Origin: Pseudomonas paeninsulae
Lineage (GTDB): Bacteria > Pseudomonadota > Gammaproteobacteria > Pseudomonadales > Pseudomonadaceae
Direction of reading: 5' to 3'
DNA length: 64,000 nucleotides
NCBI RefSeq assembly: GCF_035621475.1
Contig: NZ_CP141799.1
Location: 1,600,501 to 1,664,500 of the forward strand
Both the position numbers and the translations under genes were made by a program. Shown piece after piece: positions 25,724 through 35,834 of the stretch. The stretch's first letter is position 1. Each line of letters opens with the position of its first letter. The notes beneath the pieces were generated by a model. The model saw only the letters and a list, made by a program, of their open reading frames with translations. It was not told the DNA's origin and did not search any database.

Positions 25724-25785
25724 GTTATGGTTGGCTCGATCTTTTCACGGCACACTCGGACCGAAATTCGCTTGAGTAAAGCCGC

Positions 25786-26469
25786 ATGAGACTATTGGTC
25801 GCTGAGGATGAGCCGAAAACCGGCACCTACTTGCAGCAGGGGCTCAGAGAAGCAGGGTTCAACGTCGATCGGGTTACCAACGGCACGGATGCGCTGCAGC
25901 ATGCACTGAGTGAGGCGTACGACTTATTGATCCTCGACGTCATGATGCCGGGTCTGGATGGCTGGGAAGTGCTGCGCATGGTGCGTGCGGCGGGCAAGGA
26001 TGTTCCAGTGCTGTTTCTCACTGCCCGCGACCGGGTGGAGGACCGGGTGAAAGGGCTCGAACTGGGCGCTGACGATTACCTGATCAAACCCTTCGCTTTT
26101 TCCGAGCTGCTCGCGCGGGTCAGAACCCTCATGCGTCGCGGCAACAACACGCCAACCCAGACTCACATGAAAATTGCGGATCTTGATGTCGACCTACTCA
26201 AACGCAGAGCTATTCGGGCGGGCAAACGCATTGACCTGACCGCCAAGGAGTTCGCTCTCTTGGAATTGCTGCTGCGCCGACGCGGCGAGGTGCTGCCGAA
26301 GTCGCTGATCGCCTCGCAAGTCTGGGACATGAACTTCGATAGCGACACCAACGTCATCGAGGTGGCCATCCGGCGCTTGCGCGCGAAAATAGATGACAGC
26401 TTCGAACCCAAACTAATTCACACCGCTCGCGGCATGGGCTACATGCTGGACGCCCCGGAGAGCAAGTGA
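25786..26469 (+). CDS. copR: CopR copper response regulator, copy 1
   Basis: A 227-aa OmpR-family regulator. Receiver domain: acidic pocket EDE near residue 7, phospho-Asp in [15 protein letters not shown], Thr in FLTARD and Lys in [14 protein letters not shown]. Winged-helix output domain: [27 protein letters not shown] and [14 protein letters not shown]. Forms an operon with copS by a 4-bp overlap. Expected to bind the cop boxes when copper activates CopS. Very close to the second copy at 42764. Confidence 0.93.
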   Translation: MRLLVAEDEPKTGTYLQQGLREAGFNVDRVTNGTDALQHALSEAYDLLILDVMMPGLDGWEVLRMVRAAGKDVPVLFLTARDRVEDRVKGLELGADDYLIKPFAFSELLARVRTLMRRGNNTPTQTHMKIADLDVDLLKRRAIRAGKRIDLTAKEFALLELLLRRRGEVLPKSLIASQVWDMNFDSDTNVIEVAIRRLRAKIDDSFEPKLIHTARGMGYMLDAPESK

Positions 26470-27860
26470 GGCGACTATCTCTGACCACACGCTTGAGCCT
26501 GATGTTCATGCTCGCAGTGACTGGTGTACTGATCGTTGCTGGGCTCAGCTTTAATCGTCTCAGCCAGCATCATTTCCAAGCCCAGGATCGGCAAGAGCTG
26601 CGGGAAAAGGCCCACGCGGTCCAAGGCATTCTCGGGGAGCTGACGGGTTCCGACAATTTTTCGACACTGAAGCCTCAACTGAGCGCCTTGTTGGCCGCCC
26701 ACAGAAACTTGAAAGCAATCATCAAGAGCAGCGATGGCCGGGTGCTGTTTGCCGCCCCAGGACCGGCCAATCTTCCAGATCGTTTCAGTGTCATTGCCGG
26801 CAACGCCATCTGGGAGTGGCATGATCAGCAGCAGGTGTTTCGTGGTCTGACCCAGCAGGTAACAGGCTCTGGGCAGGAGCCGCCTCTGACCCTGATGCTG
26901 GTACTCGACGTAACACAGCACATGGACTTCTTCGACGCGCTGGAGCGCTGGTTTGCGATTGGCCTGATCATCAGTGCCCTAGTCAGCGCCGGGCTGGGTT
27001 GGGTGTTGGCCCGGAGTGGGTTAGGCCCTTTGCGTCAGGTGACTGCGGTAGCGACCTCCATGTCAGCCAAGTCGCTCAAAGAACGCATTCCCCTGGCGCC
27101 GGTGCCATTAGAACTGCAGCAACTGGTCTCGTCCTTCAACGCCATGCTGTCACGCCTGGACGAGGACTTTGTGCGGCTGTCCAATTTCTCCGCCGACATT
27201 GCGCACGAGCTGCGCACGCCCGTCAGCAACCTGATGACCCACACCGAGGTGGTGCTGTCGAGAAAGCGCAATATCGAGGACTACGAGGACAACCTGCACT
27301 CGAATCTGGATGATTTGAAACGCATGTCGCGGATGATCGATGACATGCTTTTTTTGGCCAAGGCGGATAACGGGTTGATCATCCCGGAGCATAAGAAGGT
27401 TGTCCTTGAGAAGGTAATCGACAAACTGTACGAGTATTACCGCCTGCTGGCAGACGAACATGATATCGAGCTCAAGGTGACCGGTTCTGGAGAGGTTCAG
27501 GGAGATGTACTGATGCTCCGCCGCGCCATCTCTAACCTGCTGTCCAATGCCCTTCGCTATACGCCGGAGCGCCATGCCATCACGGTGAATATCAGTCAGA
27601 CCAAGCAGGGCACCCTACTGACCGTGAAGAACCCGGGCGAGGCCATCTCGCCTGAACGCCTTGAACGGCTGTTCGACCGGTTCTACCGCGCGGATCCTGC
27701 CCGCCGCGAAGGCAGCCCCAGCAATGCTGGCCTCGGCCTGGCCATCACCCGCTCCATCGTCGAGGCGCACCAGGGCAAGATCTGGTGCACCTCATCCAAT
27801 GGTCAGACTGCATTCCATATGGAGTTTCCTCGGCCAGCAGGCTCGACAGCGGAGCAATGA
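26466..27860 (+). CDS. copS: CopS copper sensor kinase, copy 1
   Basis: A 464-aa CusS/CopS-type histidine kinase starting with GTG in the overlap with copR. Two membrane helices (about 12-32 and 160-182) flank a periplasmic sensor loop. A HAMP region follows, then the H box [27 protein letters not shown] box [16 protein letters not shown] and G box GLGLAI. Senses periplasmic copper and phosphorylates CopR. Confidence 0.92.
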   Translation: MRRLSLTTRLSLMFMLAVTGVLIVAGLSFNRLSQHHFQAQDRQELREKAHAVQGILGELTGSDNFSTLKPQLSALLAAHRNLKAIIKSSDGRVLFAAPGPANLPDRFSVIAGNAIWEWHDQQQVFRGLTQQVTGSGQEPPLTLMLVLDVTQHMDFFDALERWFAIGLIISALVSAGLGWVLARSGLGPLRQVTAVATSMSAKSLKERIPLAPVPLELQQLVSSFNAMLSRLDEDFVRLSNFSADIAHELRTPVSNLMTHTEVVLSRKRNIEDYEDNLHSNLDDLKRMSRMIDDMLFLAKADNGLIIPEHKKVVLEKVIDKLYEYYRLLADEHDIELKVTGSGEVQGDVLMLRRAISNLLSNALRYTPERHAITVNISQTKQGTLLTVKNPGEAISPERLERLFDRFYRADPARREGSPSNAGLGLAITRSIVEAHQGKIWCTSSNGQTAFHMEFPRPAGSTAEQ

Positions 27861-27893
27861 CAGCAGGAAAAACCCAAAGAACAAGAGCCAAGC

Positions 27894-28097
27894 TCATATC
27901 GAGCGCCACACTGGTGAATACACGGCTCCGTCTTCCATTTCGATAGTCAACTCATCTCCCAAGCCTAGACCTGCTTTGGCAAGAATATCTGTTGGTGGCT
28001 CGACGATGACATCGCCGCTTCCATCAGCAGTTTCCAAGTATTTAACGGCCCAACGTTCGCTACCGCTTTTAATGTTCTGCCTTTCGGGTGATGGCAC
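27894..28097 (-). CDS. AbrB/MazE-like small protein
   Basis: A 67-aa protein with GTG start at 28097. The segment ETADGSGDVIVEPPTDILAKAGLGLGDELTIEMEDGAV has the swapped-hairpin AbrB pattern (D-x-x-LxxxGLxxGDxLxIE). Such proteins are DNA-binding antitoxins or regulators. No toxin partner is visible beside it. Its start is immediately downstream of an 8-bp tandem repeat and has a weak ribosome binding site. Confidence 0.6.
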   Translation of the reverse strand: MPSPERQNIKSGSERWAVKYLETADGSGDVIVEPPTDILAKAGLGLGDELTIEMEDGAVYSPVWRSI

Positions 28098-28104
28098 CCT
28101 AATT

Positions 28105-28140
28105 GCTCAACAGCTCAACAGCTCAACAGCTCAACAGCTC
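28105..28140. repeat. 8-bp tandem repeat (gctcaaca) x 4.5
   Basis: Four complete units and half a fifth, ending 8 bp upstream of the AbrB-like GTG start. Perfect units make slippage likely. Confidence 0.85.
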
Positions 28141-28369
28141 GTCGAGCTTTGAAGCACTTTTCTGCTGATTGGCTACCGCTCGTATACGCGCCATATCATG
28201 AATCGCCCCGACACCACCTGATCAATCTCGATCAGAAGTATTCACGACGCCTGGTTTTCTTACGCTACCAGCATACTCAGCATCGGTGAAGGAGATATGC
28301 TTCATGAGTTAATTGAAAACCGGATGGCCGTCGTATTTCACCAGATTCGGGAAGTATTTCAGAGCTCCC

Positions 28370-28384
28370 TTACATATTTGTAAT
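28370..28384. promoter_or_regulatory. Cop-box-like site before DUF2790 gene
   Basis: TTACATATTTGTAAT, a palindromic variant of TTACATTTCTGTAAG, about 85 bp upstream of the DUF2790 ATG. Confidence 0.6.
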
Positions 28385-28462
28385 TTTCACCTCAGCTCAG
28401 CGACAGCAACAGTTGCCTATCATCTATTTCAAGGCAAGCAACTAGCTAACTGAGGTGAGACC

Positions 28463-28795
28463 ATGAAAGCACTGAACGTAATAATCGCCGCCATTGCATT
28501 GGCGTCGTCCTCGTTGGCAATGGCTGAAGGGGGCGCTGATCGAGCATTTGGCAAAGCGATACAAAATAGCGCTAAGAGCATGCAAGAATATGCCCTTACA
28601 CAAGGTAAAGCAGCCCCTGAAGTCACTCACTATAAGTACGGCATGCAGTTGGATATTGCCGAGGTCATCTATATTACGCCTGCGGATGGCAGGTGCGGCG
28701 TAAGGCCCGTGCAAATGACTTACAAGGACTCAAGCGGCGCCCTTCATACCCTGGAATATAGAGCCTTGAGTAACAGCTGCTCGACTGGTGGCTAG
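28463..28795 (+). CDS. DUF2790 periplasmic protein with PtrA-like leader
   Basis: A 110-aa protein with a Sec signal, mature AEGGADRAFGKAIQN (same leader signature as the PtrA-like proteins), then the DUF2790 domain: THYKYGMQLDIAEVIYI, CGVRPVQMTYKDSSGALHTLEY and NSC near the end, giving a likely disulfide between two cysteines. DUF2790 proteins are common in Pseudomonas and often metal-responsive. Strong ribosome binding site (gaggtgag). Confidence 0.8.
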   Translation: MKALNVIIAAIALASSSLAMAEGGADRAFGKAIQNSAKSMQEYALTQGKAAPEVTHYKYGMQLDIAEVIYITPADGRCGVRPVQMTYKDSSGALHTLEYRALSNSCSTGG

Positions 28796-28857
28796 CACGA
28801 GCACTTCTTCCATCGCACCAGCTAACGAGTCAAGCCTAAGCTCCACGTTACAGCTTG

Positions 28858-28873
28858 ATGACGAAAATGTAAT
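28858..28873. promoter_or_regulatory. Cop-box-like site before OprD porin gene
   Basis: On the minus strand TTACATTTTCGTCA, close to TTACATTTCTGTCA. About 140 bp upstream of the porin ATG. Confidence 0.5.
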
Positions 28874-29005
28874 ATTCAAGTCACCCTGGCGTAATGTTAT
28901 TTATGAAAGTATGCCGTAGTGCGCACGGCTATACCGTGCGCACCCTTGAGCCAGCATACAAAAACCATATAAATAACACTGCCAAGTAGATGCCAGGAGT
29001 GACAC

Positions 29006-30331
29006 ATGAATAATAACAAATGGCTAAAACTATCGCTCGTCGCCTTGGGCGTGAGCGCTGGACAAGCCGCCATAGCCGATGAGCCAGAACCCGAAGGCTT
29101 CATCGAAGGGAGCAGCCTTACCATTCTCAACCGTAATCTCTACTTCAACCGGGACTTCCGTCATGGGCAGTCGAGTGCGACGGGGAACGGATACGCTGAA
29201 GAGTGGGCGCACGGGATCATTGGTCGATTCGAGTCAGGCTTCACTCAGGGCACCGTAGGCGTTGGAGTCGATGCCTTTGCCATGCTCGGGCTTAAACTCG
29301 ACTCAGGGGGTGGTCGCTCAGGCGCTCGCAGCTCGGTCGACGTACTGCCCCACAACAGCGCTGGCCAACCTGAAGACGATTACTCGAAAGTTGGAGGCGC
29401 AGTCAAAGCCAGGTTCATGGATACCGTCGTCAAGGTCGGTGATGTATTTCCCACCACCCCAGTCGTGTATTACGGCGACAACCGCCTGCTACCTGAAAGC
29501 TTCCGTGGCGTGACGCTTGCCAATACCAGCATTGAAGGGCTCAGCCTGCAAGGCGGACGTCTGCATGCGATGAGCCAGCCCAACTCCAGCAGCATGCGAG
29601 ATGGTTTCGCCACCTTCTACGCTGGCGCAGTCGATGCTCCCTGGGTTGCTTACTTTGGCGGTGATTACACACTGAATGACCATGTCGGCATCAGCCTGTA
29701 TACCAGCCGCCTCAAAGATACGTGGAACCAACACTACGCAGGAACCACGCTGAGCTATCCACTCTCAGACGGGGTAACCCTGATAGGCGGGCTTAACTAC
29801 TACAACGCCGTAGATGAAGGCAAAAAGCTGCTGGGGAGTTTCGATAACAATATTTGGAGCGGTAAGGCTGGCGTTCAGTTTGGTGCGCATGCCGTTACTG
29901 TTTCATATCAGCGCAGTAACGGTGACGATGACTTCGACTATCTGCGCCAGTCCGACTCAATATTTCTGGACAATTCCATCCAGTACAGCGACTTCAACTC
30001 TCCGCAGGAAAAATCCTGGCAGGCCCGCTATGACCTGAGCATGGAATCGTTCGGCATTCCTGGACTCTCCTTCATGACCCGTTACGCACGCGGCTGGGAT
30101 GCTGACTACAGCAATGCCAACGCCGTTTATATGCGCCGAGATGGCAACGGCAACCCGCTGACCAATCAAAAGCGCTGGGAGCGCGATATCGAAGCAAAAT
30201 ACGTCGTTCAATCCGGGTCATTCAAGGACATGTCGTTCCGTGTGCGTCAGGCAACCACTCGGGCCACTGACTTTGAGTCGGATCTGGATGAGTACCGACT
30301 GATCGTCGAGTATCCGCTCGAAGTCCTCTAA
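29006..30331 (+). CDS. OprD-family outer-membrane porin
   Basis: A 441-aa protein with a Sec signal (LSLVALGVSAGQAAIA) and the OprD pattern: GFIEGSSLTILNRNLYFNRDFR, EWAHGIIGRFESGFTQGTVGVGVDAFAMLGLKLDSGGG, MTRYARGWDADYSN and the C-terminal EYRLIVEYPLEVL. Forms an 18-stranded channel for small solutes; substrate unknown. Presence in a copper cargo with an upstream cop-box-like site suggests copper-responsive expression. Terminated by a clear hairpin. Confidence 0.92.
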   Translation: MNNNKWLKLSLVALGVSAGQAAIADEPEPEGFIEGSSLTILNRNLYFNRDFRHGQSSATGNGYAEEWAHGIIGRFESGFTQGTVGVGVDAFAMLGLKLDSGGGRSGARSSVDVLPHNSAGQPEDDYSKVGGAVKARFMDTVVKVGDVFPTTPVVYYGDNRLLPESFRGVTLANTSIEGLSLQGGRLHAMSQPNSSSMRDGFATFYAGAVDAPWVAYFGGDYTLNDHVGISLYTSRLKDTWNQHYAGTTLSYPLSDGVTLIGGLNYYNAVDEGKKLLGSFDNNIWSGKAGVQFGAHAVTVSYQRSNGDDDFDYLRQSDSIFLDNSIQYSDFNSPQEKSWQARYDLSMESFGIPGLSFMTRYARGWDADYSNANAVYMRRDGNGNPLTNQKRWERDIEAKYVVQSGSFKDMSFRVRQATTRATDFESDLDEYRLIVEYPLEVL

Positions 30332-30421
30332 GCCACACCTCTTGCTGGAGATGTTTAGCTAGCCCGTTTTGATTAACCCCGCCGTCTCCTTTGTACTCCT
30401 TTGGTTTGGAGGCGGCCCTGG

Positions 30422-30444
30422 GCGCCCTACGTGGCGCTTTTTTT
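30422..30444 (+). terminator. Terminator of the OprD-family gene
   Basis: Short stem GCGCC / GGCGC with a 6-nt loop followed by seven T. Confidence 0.75.
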
Positions 30445-30445
30445 A

Positions 30446-30882
30446 TGGATTAATTAAAGTCAACGTGCATGCTACTCACCAAGCGGATTGCAACATGGCG
30501 AATCGATGCATGAGGGATGAGCAATCGACGCGCTGTTCCAGAACGAGTGGCAGTCGGCGACTAAAGGAACGAAAGGCTACTGAACGAAAGGCTACTGTTT
30601 GCGTGTGTACTAGGCCGCACACTGTCTGAGACGGGCAAAGCCGAAGTACACCATCAGTACGCGAGCAACGCCTGCACGCACGCACCTTGGGGAGAAGTAA
30701 AACTAAGGCACTCAACACTCAGTGTTCATAGCCTGGAAGAAGCAGTTTATTGCTTCAACCTTGGAACCCTGCCAGCAGGCCTAACTCCTTATTCCCTGCA
30801 CACACCGTCTTCAGCCGCAGGCAACTGTGGAGGAGGCTCGATCACCCTATCCGGATGATCGAGCAGCAACTGACGGGAAAGG
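30446..30882. other. Intergenic, nothing recognised
   Basis: About 430 bp between the porin terminator and copG. It holds a perfect 15-bp tandem repeat (aacgaaaggctactg, twice, near 30566-30597) and a 9-bp hairpin at 30836-30864. No gene recognised. Confidence 0.45.
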
Positions 30883-31353
30883 TCAGTGTGCCGGATACTC
30901 CGCTACCACTTGATCGGTACCGGTCTTGCTCAAGCCGATCACCTGATAGGCCTGCTGTTTCCCACCGACCTCCATGCCGGGAGAACCTGCCGGCATGCCC
31001 GGCACAGCAATCCCAAGCAGATCGGAACGTTTACTCAACGCCACGATCTGTGCCGCGGGGACGTGCCCTTCTACGAACTTCCCATCGATCACGGCGGTGT
31101 GACAGGAGGCCAAGCGCGGAGCAACGCCGAGGCGCTGCTTGACTGCCGTCATGTTCGATTCGACATGGTCGATGACCTTGAAGCCATTGGCCTCAAGGTG
31201 TGCGACCCATTTCTTGCAGCAGCCGCAGTTGGCGTCGCGATGCACATCGATGCTCAGGGGATCGGCCGCTTGCGCCGCAGAGCCGCTGAACAATGCAGCC
31301 AGTGCGACGACACGCAGTAATTGCGCCCCGTGAAGGCGTCCCTTAGTCGGCAT
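30883..31353 (-). CDS. copG: CopG-type DUF411 copper protein
   Basis: A 156-aa periplasmic protein. Start ATG at 31353 has GGAG seven bases upstream; it overlaps the stop of the upstream cytochrome gene. Signal peptide VVALAALFSGSAAQAA, then the DUF411 domain: HRDANCGCCKKWVAHLEANGF with the CxCC metal motif, and SCHTAVIDGKFVEGHVPA with a further Cys and His ligands. CopG proteins have a thioredoxin-like fold holding a Cu cluster and are thought to interconvert Cu(I)/Cu(II) in the periplasm. Last gene of the cop operon. Confidence 0.88.
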   Translation of the reverse strand: MPTKGRLHGAQLLRVVALAALFSGSAAQAADPLSIDVHRDANCGCCKKWVAHLEANGFKVIDHVESNMTAVKQRLGVAPRLASCHTAVIDGKFVEGHVPAAQIVALSKRSDLLGIAVPGMPAGSPGMEVGGKQQAYQVIGLSKTGTDQVVAEYPAH

Positions 31354-32281
31354 GGACATGCTCCTTGCCATCGGCATGAGTGTGGGAATTGGCAGCCAGT
31401 TTGGACTTAGGTGCAGGCTTGTCAGCGGCTTGCTCGGCGTCATGGTGGTTCATGCCAGCCATTTCGCCGGCATGTTGGTCTTCAGCTGCTGAGTCATGAT
31501 GACTGGCCCCAGCCGCCTCGCCGGCGTGATGATCTTCGACTGCCGCATCATGCTGGCTTGCCCCAGCCGCTTCGCCAGCATGATGGCCTTCAGCTGCTGA
31601 GTCATGGTGACCGGCCTCAGCCGCCTCACCGGCGTGGTGATCTTCGACTGCCGCGTCATGGTGACTCGCGCCAGCCATCTCACCGGCATGGTGGTCTTCG
31701 CCTGCCGCTTCTGCGCCGCCGTGCTGGCCTTCATGGTTGTGCATGATGGTCTCACCACCGCCATGCTGGTGACCGCTGCTGGAGGCGACCAGCGTTTGAT
31801 ACTGCTGCGCATCGAGCGTCGGTAATTGCTGCAGGAAGGCGACCATGCCCCAAATATACGGATCACCCATGCTCTTGCCCCAGGCGGGCATGCCAGTAGC
31901 CTTGATGCCATGCTTGATGGTCCAGAAGGCCGCCGCCGGATTGCCATCGACACCCGCCTTGGTCAAATTCGGCGGCGCGGGGTAGAGGCTTTGGCTCAAC
32001 TCGGTTTCGGCAACGCCGGGGGCCAGGTGACAGCCGATGCACATCGAGTTGTAGTTGCCGGCGCCGGCGCGGATCAGGGCCTTATCCTCCAGGTCGGGCA
32101 CCGGGATATCCCGGGAACGGACCTCGATGGAGCGGTCGCGGGCCATGGTCAGGAAGGCATGCACGGCAGGAAAGTGGGGATCATCGGCACCGACGTTGAC
32201 CAGACCGAAGTAGGCGCCGGCGGTGACCGCAGTGCCAACAACGACACTGGCTGCAAGCAAGGTTTTAATTGTTCTTTTCAT
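31343..32281 (-). CDS. Cytochrome c with His-rich repeat tail
   Basis: A 312-aa protein. An N-terminal signal anchor precedes a monoheme cytochrome c domain: MCIGCHLAPG (CxxCH, residues 81-85) and axial Met in KATGMPAWGKSM. After residue 170 comes a His/Met/acidic tail with five 18-residue repeats (195-284, unit EDHHAGEAAGASHHDSAA) and a final THADGKEHVHAD. The cytochrome domain occurs in other cop operons; the tail is a likely copper sponge (inference). Lies between copB and copG. Confidence 0.88.
   Translation of the reverse strand: MKRTIKTLLAASVVVGTAVTAGAYFGLVNVGADDPHFPAVHAFLTMARDRSIEVRSRDIPVPDLEDKALIRAGAGNYNSMCIGCHLAPGVAETELSQSLYPAPPNLTKAGVDGNPAAAFWTIKHGIKATGMPAWGKSMGDPYIWGMVAFLQQLPTLDAQQYQTLVASSSGHQHGGGETIMHNHEGQHGGAEAAGEDHHAGEMAGASHHDAAVEDHHAGEAAEAGHHDSAAEGHHAGEAAGASQHDAAVEDHHAGEAAGASHHDSAAEDQHAGEMAGMNHHDAEQAADKPAPKSKLAANSHTHADGKEHVHAD
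31430..31699 (-). repeat. 54-bp tandem repeat encoding His-rich 18-mers
   Basis: Five in-frame 54-bp units encoding residues 195-284 of the cytochrome. Units differ by a few substitutions but not by length. Confidence 0.85.
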
Positions 32282-32290
32282 GTCAGGTTC

Positions 32291-33388
32291 TCAAAACCAC
32301 ATCCGAATACCGGCGACAAAGCGCGCCTCGCTCACATCGCCGCCTTCATCGCGCACCAGATCGGCGGTATTGCCGTAGGTGCGATTCCAGGTCACCCCGA
32401 TATAGGGGGCGAACTCGCGGCGGACTTCATAACGCAACCGGAGGCCCACCTCAGTATTTGCCAGGCCGGAGCCAATGCCGCGCTCAGGGTCGTTCTTGCC
32501 ATAGAAGTTCACTTCAGCAGTGGGCTGCAGGATCAGGCGGTTGGTCAGCAGGATGTCGTAATCGCCCTCCAGACGCGCGGCAGTCTGGCCGTTCTCGCCA
32601 ATAAAGGCCGTGGCTTCAGCTTCGAAGGCATAGAGCGCCATGCCCTGGATACCGAAGGCCGCCCAGGTCTGTGGCGAGCTGGGCTTGAAGTCCTGGCGAA
32701 CCCCGCCGACCACATCCCACCAAGGGCCGATGGCGTGGCCCCAGAGCGCCTGGATTTCTGCATCTTCGGTCACGCCATTGGTTCGCTCACCTTCGGAGCG
32801 CAACCACAGGCGGTCGATATCGCCGCCGATCCAGCCTGAAGCGTCCCAACTGAGTACGCTGCCTTCATCGGCAGCCTGATACTCCAGCTGATCGAGCAGG
32901 AAGAACGAGTTAATCGCGTCGTCATGCACGGCATGACCCTCCAGCGGCGGGAACGCGGCTTCACGATCGGCATCGGTCAGCACCGGAATCGGCGTGCGAC
33001 TGGTGGTGCGCGGCGCGCCTTCTGCGCTGTCCTGGTCCATCTTGCTGTGATCCATGGCGCCGTGATCCATCGAGCTCATTGAGCCCTGGTCCATCTGCGC
33101 ATGATTCATTTTGCTGTGATCCATCGCGCCTATGTCACTGGACTGCGTGGACTGCATGGCGCCATGCCCCATTGCCGCATGGTCCATCGGGGCGCCTTCG
33201 CCGCCGTACTGTTTGGCCGGGGGCGTTTTCGTCGTCGATGCGGGTTGTGCCTCGATCGCCGTCGGCGCGGCCGCAGAGGAGTGCATCGAATGATCCATGG
33301 GCTCGGCAGCGCTGGCCATGCCGGCCGTCACTGTGCCGAGCGAGACTGCCAAGGCAATCAGGGTCGGGCGTGAAAACCTACTGGTCAT
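32291..33388 (-). CDS. copB: CopB outer-membrane copper resistance protein
   Basis: A 365-aa protein, start ATG at 33388 ([28 protein letters not shown] signal region). A Met/His-rich N-terminal part with MDHSKM-type motifs (about residues 27-115) is followed by a beta-barrel domain: [73 protein letters not shown] and the C-terminal MWF. CopB binds copper and sits in the outer membrane. It overlaps the upstream gene by 11 bp. Confidence 0.93.
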   Translation of the reverse strand: MTSRFSRPTLIALAVSLGTVTAGMASAAEPMDHSMHSSAAAPTAIEAQPASTTKTPPAKQYGGEGAPMDHAAMGHGAMQSTQSSDIGAMDHSKMNHAQMDQGSMSSMDHGAMDHSKMDQDSAEGAPRTTSRTPIPVLTDADREAAFPPLEGHAVHDDAINSFFLLDQLEYQAADEGSVLSWDASGWIGGDIDRLWLRSEGERTNGVTEDAEIQALWGHAIGPWWDVVGGVRQDFKPSSPQTWAAFGIQGMALYAFEAEATAFIGENGQTAARLEGDYDILLTNRLILQPTAEVNFYGKNDPERGIGSGLANTEVGLRLRYEVRREFAPYIGVTWNRTYGNTADLVRDEGGDVSEARFVAGIRMWF

Positions 33389-33692
33389 GATGGTTATCCG
33401 CCGCAGCCGGGTTGGCGTTGTGCTCATGCTTCATGGTGCCATGCGCCATCTTGCTGTGATCCATCGCGGCATCCCCCATGGAACCCTTGGCCATCGCGGC
33501 GTGATCCATTTTCTGGGCGTCAGCGGCATGCCCCATATGCGGGGAGGCGGCCTTGTCGGCCGCGGGCGCAGCGGCGCGCGCATGCTCAGCATGATCGCCG
33601 GATGCAAGCGCGCCGGGCACCTGTACAACACTCAGTAAACCGAGCACTAAGGCGCTAGCGACCAGCGCTTTACGATTGAGAAATTTGCTCAT
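33378..33692 (-). CDS. Small Met/His-rich periplasmic protein between copA and copB
   Basis: A 104-aa protein with signal peptide ([22 protein letters not shown]). The mature part has no cysteine but many His and Met ([39 protein letters not shown]). The same MDHSKM motif recurs in CopA and CopB. Likely a soluble periplasmic Cu(I) carrier; not CopC, whose fold and motifs are absent. Confidence 0.8.
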   Translation of the reverse strand: MSKFLNRKALVASALVLGLLSVVQVPGALASGDHAEHARAAAPAADKAASPHMGHAADAQKMDHAAMAKGSMGDAAMDHSKMAHGTMKHEHNANPAAADNHHDQ

Positions 33693-33707
33693 CATGGGTC
33701 TCCCTAA

Positions 33708-35624
33708 TTATTCATCCACACGGACTTCACGGAACATGCCCATTTCCATGTGCAACAGCAGGTGACAGTGGTAGGCCCAGCGACCTAGCGCGTCTGCAGT
33801 AACCCGGTAGCTGCGCTTGGAACCGGGCGGCATGTCGATGGTGTGCTTGCGCACCATGAAGTTGCCGTTCTCATCTTCCAGGTCGCTCCACATGCCATGC
33901 AGGTGAATCGGGTGAGTCATCATGGTGTCGTTGACCAGGGTGATGCGCAGGCGCTCGCCGTACTTGAGCCGCACAGGCTCGGAGCTGGAGAACTCGATGC
34001 CGTCGAACGACCAGGAGAACTTCTCCATGTGCCCGGTCAGGTGCAGCTCGATGGTACGGCCAGGCTCGCGTCCGTCCGGATCGGCGAAGGTGCTCTTGAG
34101 GTCGGCATAGGTCAGCACCCGACGACCGTTGTCGCGCAAGCCCATGCCCGGATCATTCAATTTATGGGTTGGCATCATGGTCTGCATGTCGACCAGCGGG
34201 TTGTTGGTCTCGGACGCCGGGTGCGATTGCATCTGGCCGCTCATTCCCGCCATGCCACCCATGCCTGCCATCTTGCTGTGGTCCATGCCGGCCATGTCGC
34301 CCATACCGGCCATCTTGCTGTGATCCATACCGGCCATGTCGCCCATACCGGCCATCTTGCTGTGATCCATACCGGCCATGTCGCCCATACCGGCCATCTT
34401 GCTGTGGTCCATGCCAGCCATCTTGCTGTGGTCCATGCCGGCCATGTCGCCCATGCCAGCCATCTTGCTGTGGTCCATGCCGGCCATGCCACCCATGCTG
34501 CCGTGGTCCATGCCCATGTCGCCCATGCCGATCAACGGGCGCGGATCGAGATCAGGCACTGGTGCGCTCACCCCTTCACGCACGGCCAGGGTGCCGCGGG
34601 CATAGCCGGTGCGGTCCATGGATTGGGCAAAGATGGTGTAGGCCTCGGCGCTGGACGTTTCAACGATCACGTCATAGGTTTCCGCCACGGCGATGCGGAA
34701 CTCGTCGACGCTCACCGGTTTCACGTACTGGCCGTCGGCGGCCACCACGGTCATCTTCAAACCGGGGATGCGCACGTCGAAATAGCTCATGGCCGAGCCG
34801 TTGATGAAACGCAGGCGGAGCTTCTCGCCCGGTTTGAACAGGCCGGTCCAGTTGCCGTCCGGCGCTTGGCCGTTCATCAGGTAGGTGTAGGTGTAAGCAC
34901 TGACGTCGGCCAGGTCGGTGGGGCTCATCTTCATCTCGGCCCACATCTTGCGGTCGGCCACGGTCGCGGCCCAACCCTGCTCGCTGACGTCGTTGATGAA
35001 GTCGCCAACCGTGCGCTTGTGGAAGTTGTAGTAGTCCGATTGCTTCTTCAGCTTGGCCATCAGCCGGTTCGGGTCTTCATCGGTCCAGTCGGACAGCATC
35101 ACCACATAGTCGCGGTCGTACTGGAAGGGCTCCGGCTCCTTGGCGTCGATGACAATAGGCCCGTAGACCCCGGCCTGTTCCTGCAGGCCTGAGTGGCTGT
35201 GGTACCAGTAGGTGCCGTTCTGATGAACCTTGAACGTGTATTCGTACATGCCATCTGGCGCGATGCCATGGAAGCTCAGGCCGGGCACGCCATCCATGTT
35301 GGCCGGCAGGATGATGCCGTGCCAGTGGATCGAGGTGTCTGCGCTCAGGCGATTGCGCACGCGCAAGGTGACGGTATCGCCCTCGCGCCAGCGCAGAATG
35401 GGGCCTGGTAAGGTGCCGTTGATGGTCATGGCGGTACGGGCTTTACCGGTGATGTTCACCGGGGTTTCGCCGATGAACAGCTCGAAGTCGCTGCCAGAAA
35501 GCATCGTCGGTTGGCCTGGGCTGGTGACCGCCCAGACCGGTGTACGCCACAGGCCGAGGCCCGCCAGTATGCCGCCGGCGGTCAGGCCTTTGACGAATGT
35601 CCGCCTCGAGGTTTTCGCTTGCAT
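33708..35624 (-). CDS. copA: CopA multicopper oxidase
   Basis: A 638-aa periplasmic oxidase exported by Tat: [18 protein letters not shown] with the twin-arginine motif. The ATG at 35624 is chosen; a TTG five codons earlier is also possible. Multicopper motifs: [40 protein letters not shown] and [17 protein letters not shown]. Residues about 380-475 hold a Met-rich repeat region (six MDHSKM motifs). Oxidises Cu(I) to less toxic Cu(II). First gene of the operon with the small protein, copB, cytochrome c and copG. A perfect cop box is 177 bp upstream. Confidence 0.95.
   Translation of the reverse strand: MQAKTSRRTFVKGLTAGGILAGLGLWRTPVWAVTSPGQPTMLSGSDFELFIGETPVNITGKARTAMTINGTLPGPILRWREGDTVTLRVRNRLSADTSIHWHGIILPANMDGVPGLSFHGIAPDGMYEYTFKVHQNGTYWYHSHSGLQEQAGVYGPIVIDAKEPEPFQYDRDYVVMLSDWTDEDPNRLMAKLKKQSDYYNFHKRTVGDFINDVSEQGWAATVADRKMWAEMKMSPTDLADVSAYTYTYLMNGQAPDGNWTGLFKPGEKLRLRFINGSAMSYFDVRIPGLKMTVVAADGQYVKPVSVDEFRIAVAETYDVIVETSSAEAYTIFAQSMDRTGYARGTLAVREGVSAPVPDLDPRPLIGMGDMGMDHGSMGGMAGMDHSKMAGMGDMAGMDHSKMAGMDHSKMAGMGDMAGMDHSKMAGMGDMAGMDHSKMAGMGDMAGMDHSKMAGMGGMAGMSGQMQSHPASETNNPLVDMQTMMPTHKLNDPGMGLRDNGRRVLTYADLKSTFADPDGREPGRTIELHLTGHMEKFSWSFDGIEFSSSEPVRLKYGERLRITLVNDTMMTHPIHLHGMWSDLEDENGNFMVRKHTIDMPPGSKRSYRVTADALGRWAYHCHLLLHMEMGMFREVRVDE
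34243..34514 (-). repeat. 42-bp tandem repeat in copA encoding Met-rich 14-mers
   Basis: In-frame copies of [14 protein letters not shown], one partly duplicated and one shortened to eight residues. The DNA units are almost identical, so copy number may vary between strains. Confidence 0.85.
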
Positions 35625-35800
35625 GCCGTTTATGTCCAATCAATCAAAGGAAACCAGCGCTGAGCATCCCACCCATATTGCTTGTGGTTGAAACAGCTTT
35701 AGTCAGGGGGCTTCCGACTCCCTGCCAGCTTGCCCGCTGTCGCTACGCGAGTGCAGACGTCAACGAGCGTAAAAGTGCCATATTCCAACCTTCAGAGTGA

Positions 35801-35815
35801 TTACATTTCTGTAAG
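35801..35815. promoter_or_regulatory. Cop box upstream of copA
   Basis: TTACATTTCTGTAAG, the consensus. It lies between copA and the PtrA-like gene at 35835 (both minus strand). Confidence 0.8.
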
Positions 35816-35834
35816 GTTGGCCGGCGAGGGTTGA

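Noticed and set aside
30836..30864. 9-bp hairpin near the end of copG as terminator
   Set aside because: No T tract on either strand; kept only as a remark in the intergenic entry.
31430..31699. Tandem repeats considered as a CRISPR array
   Set aside because: Repeats are contiguous without unique spacers and are in-frame within a gene.
31826..32839. 337-codon plus-strand frame opposite cytochrome c and copB
   Set aside because: Antisense shadow; spans two real genes and has no family features.
33843..35192. 449-codon plus-strand frame opposite copA with many VVHAGHV repeats
   Set aside because: It is the antisense reading of the Met-rich repeat and the multicopper oxidase gene; codon bias supports the minus strand.
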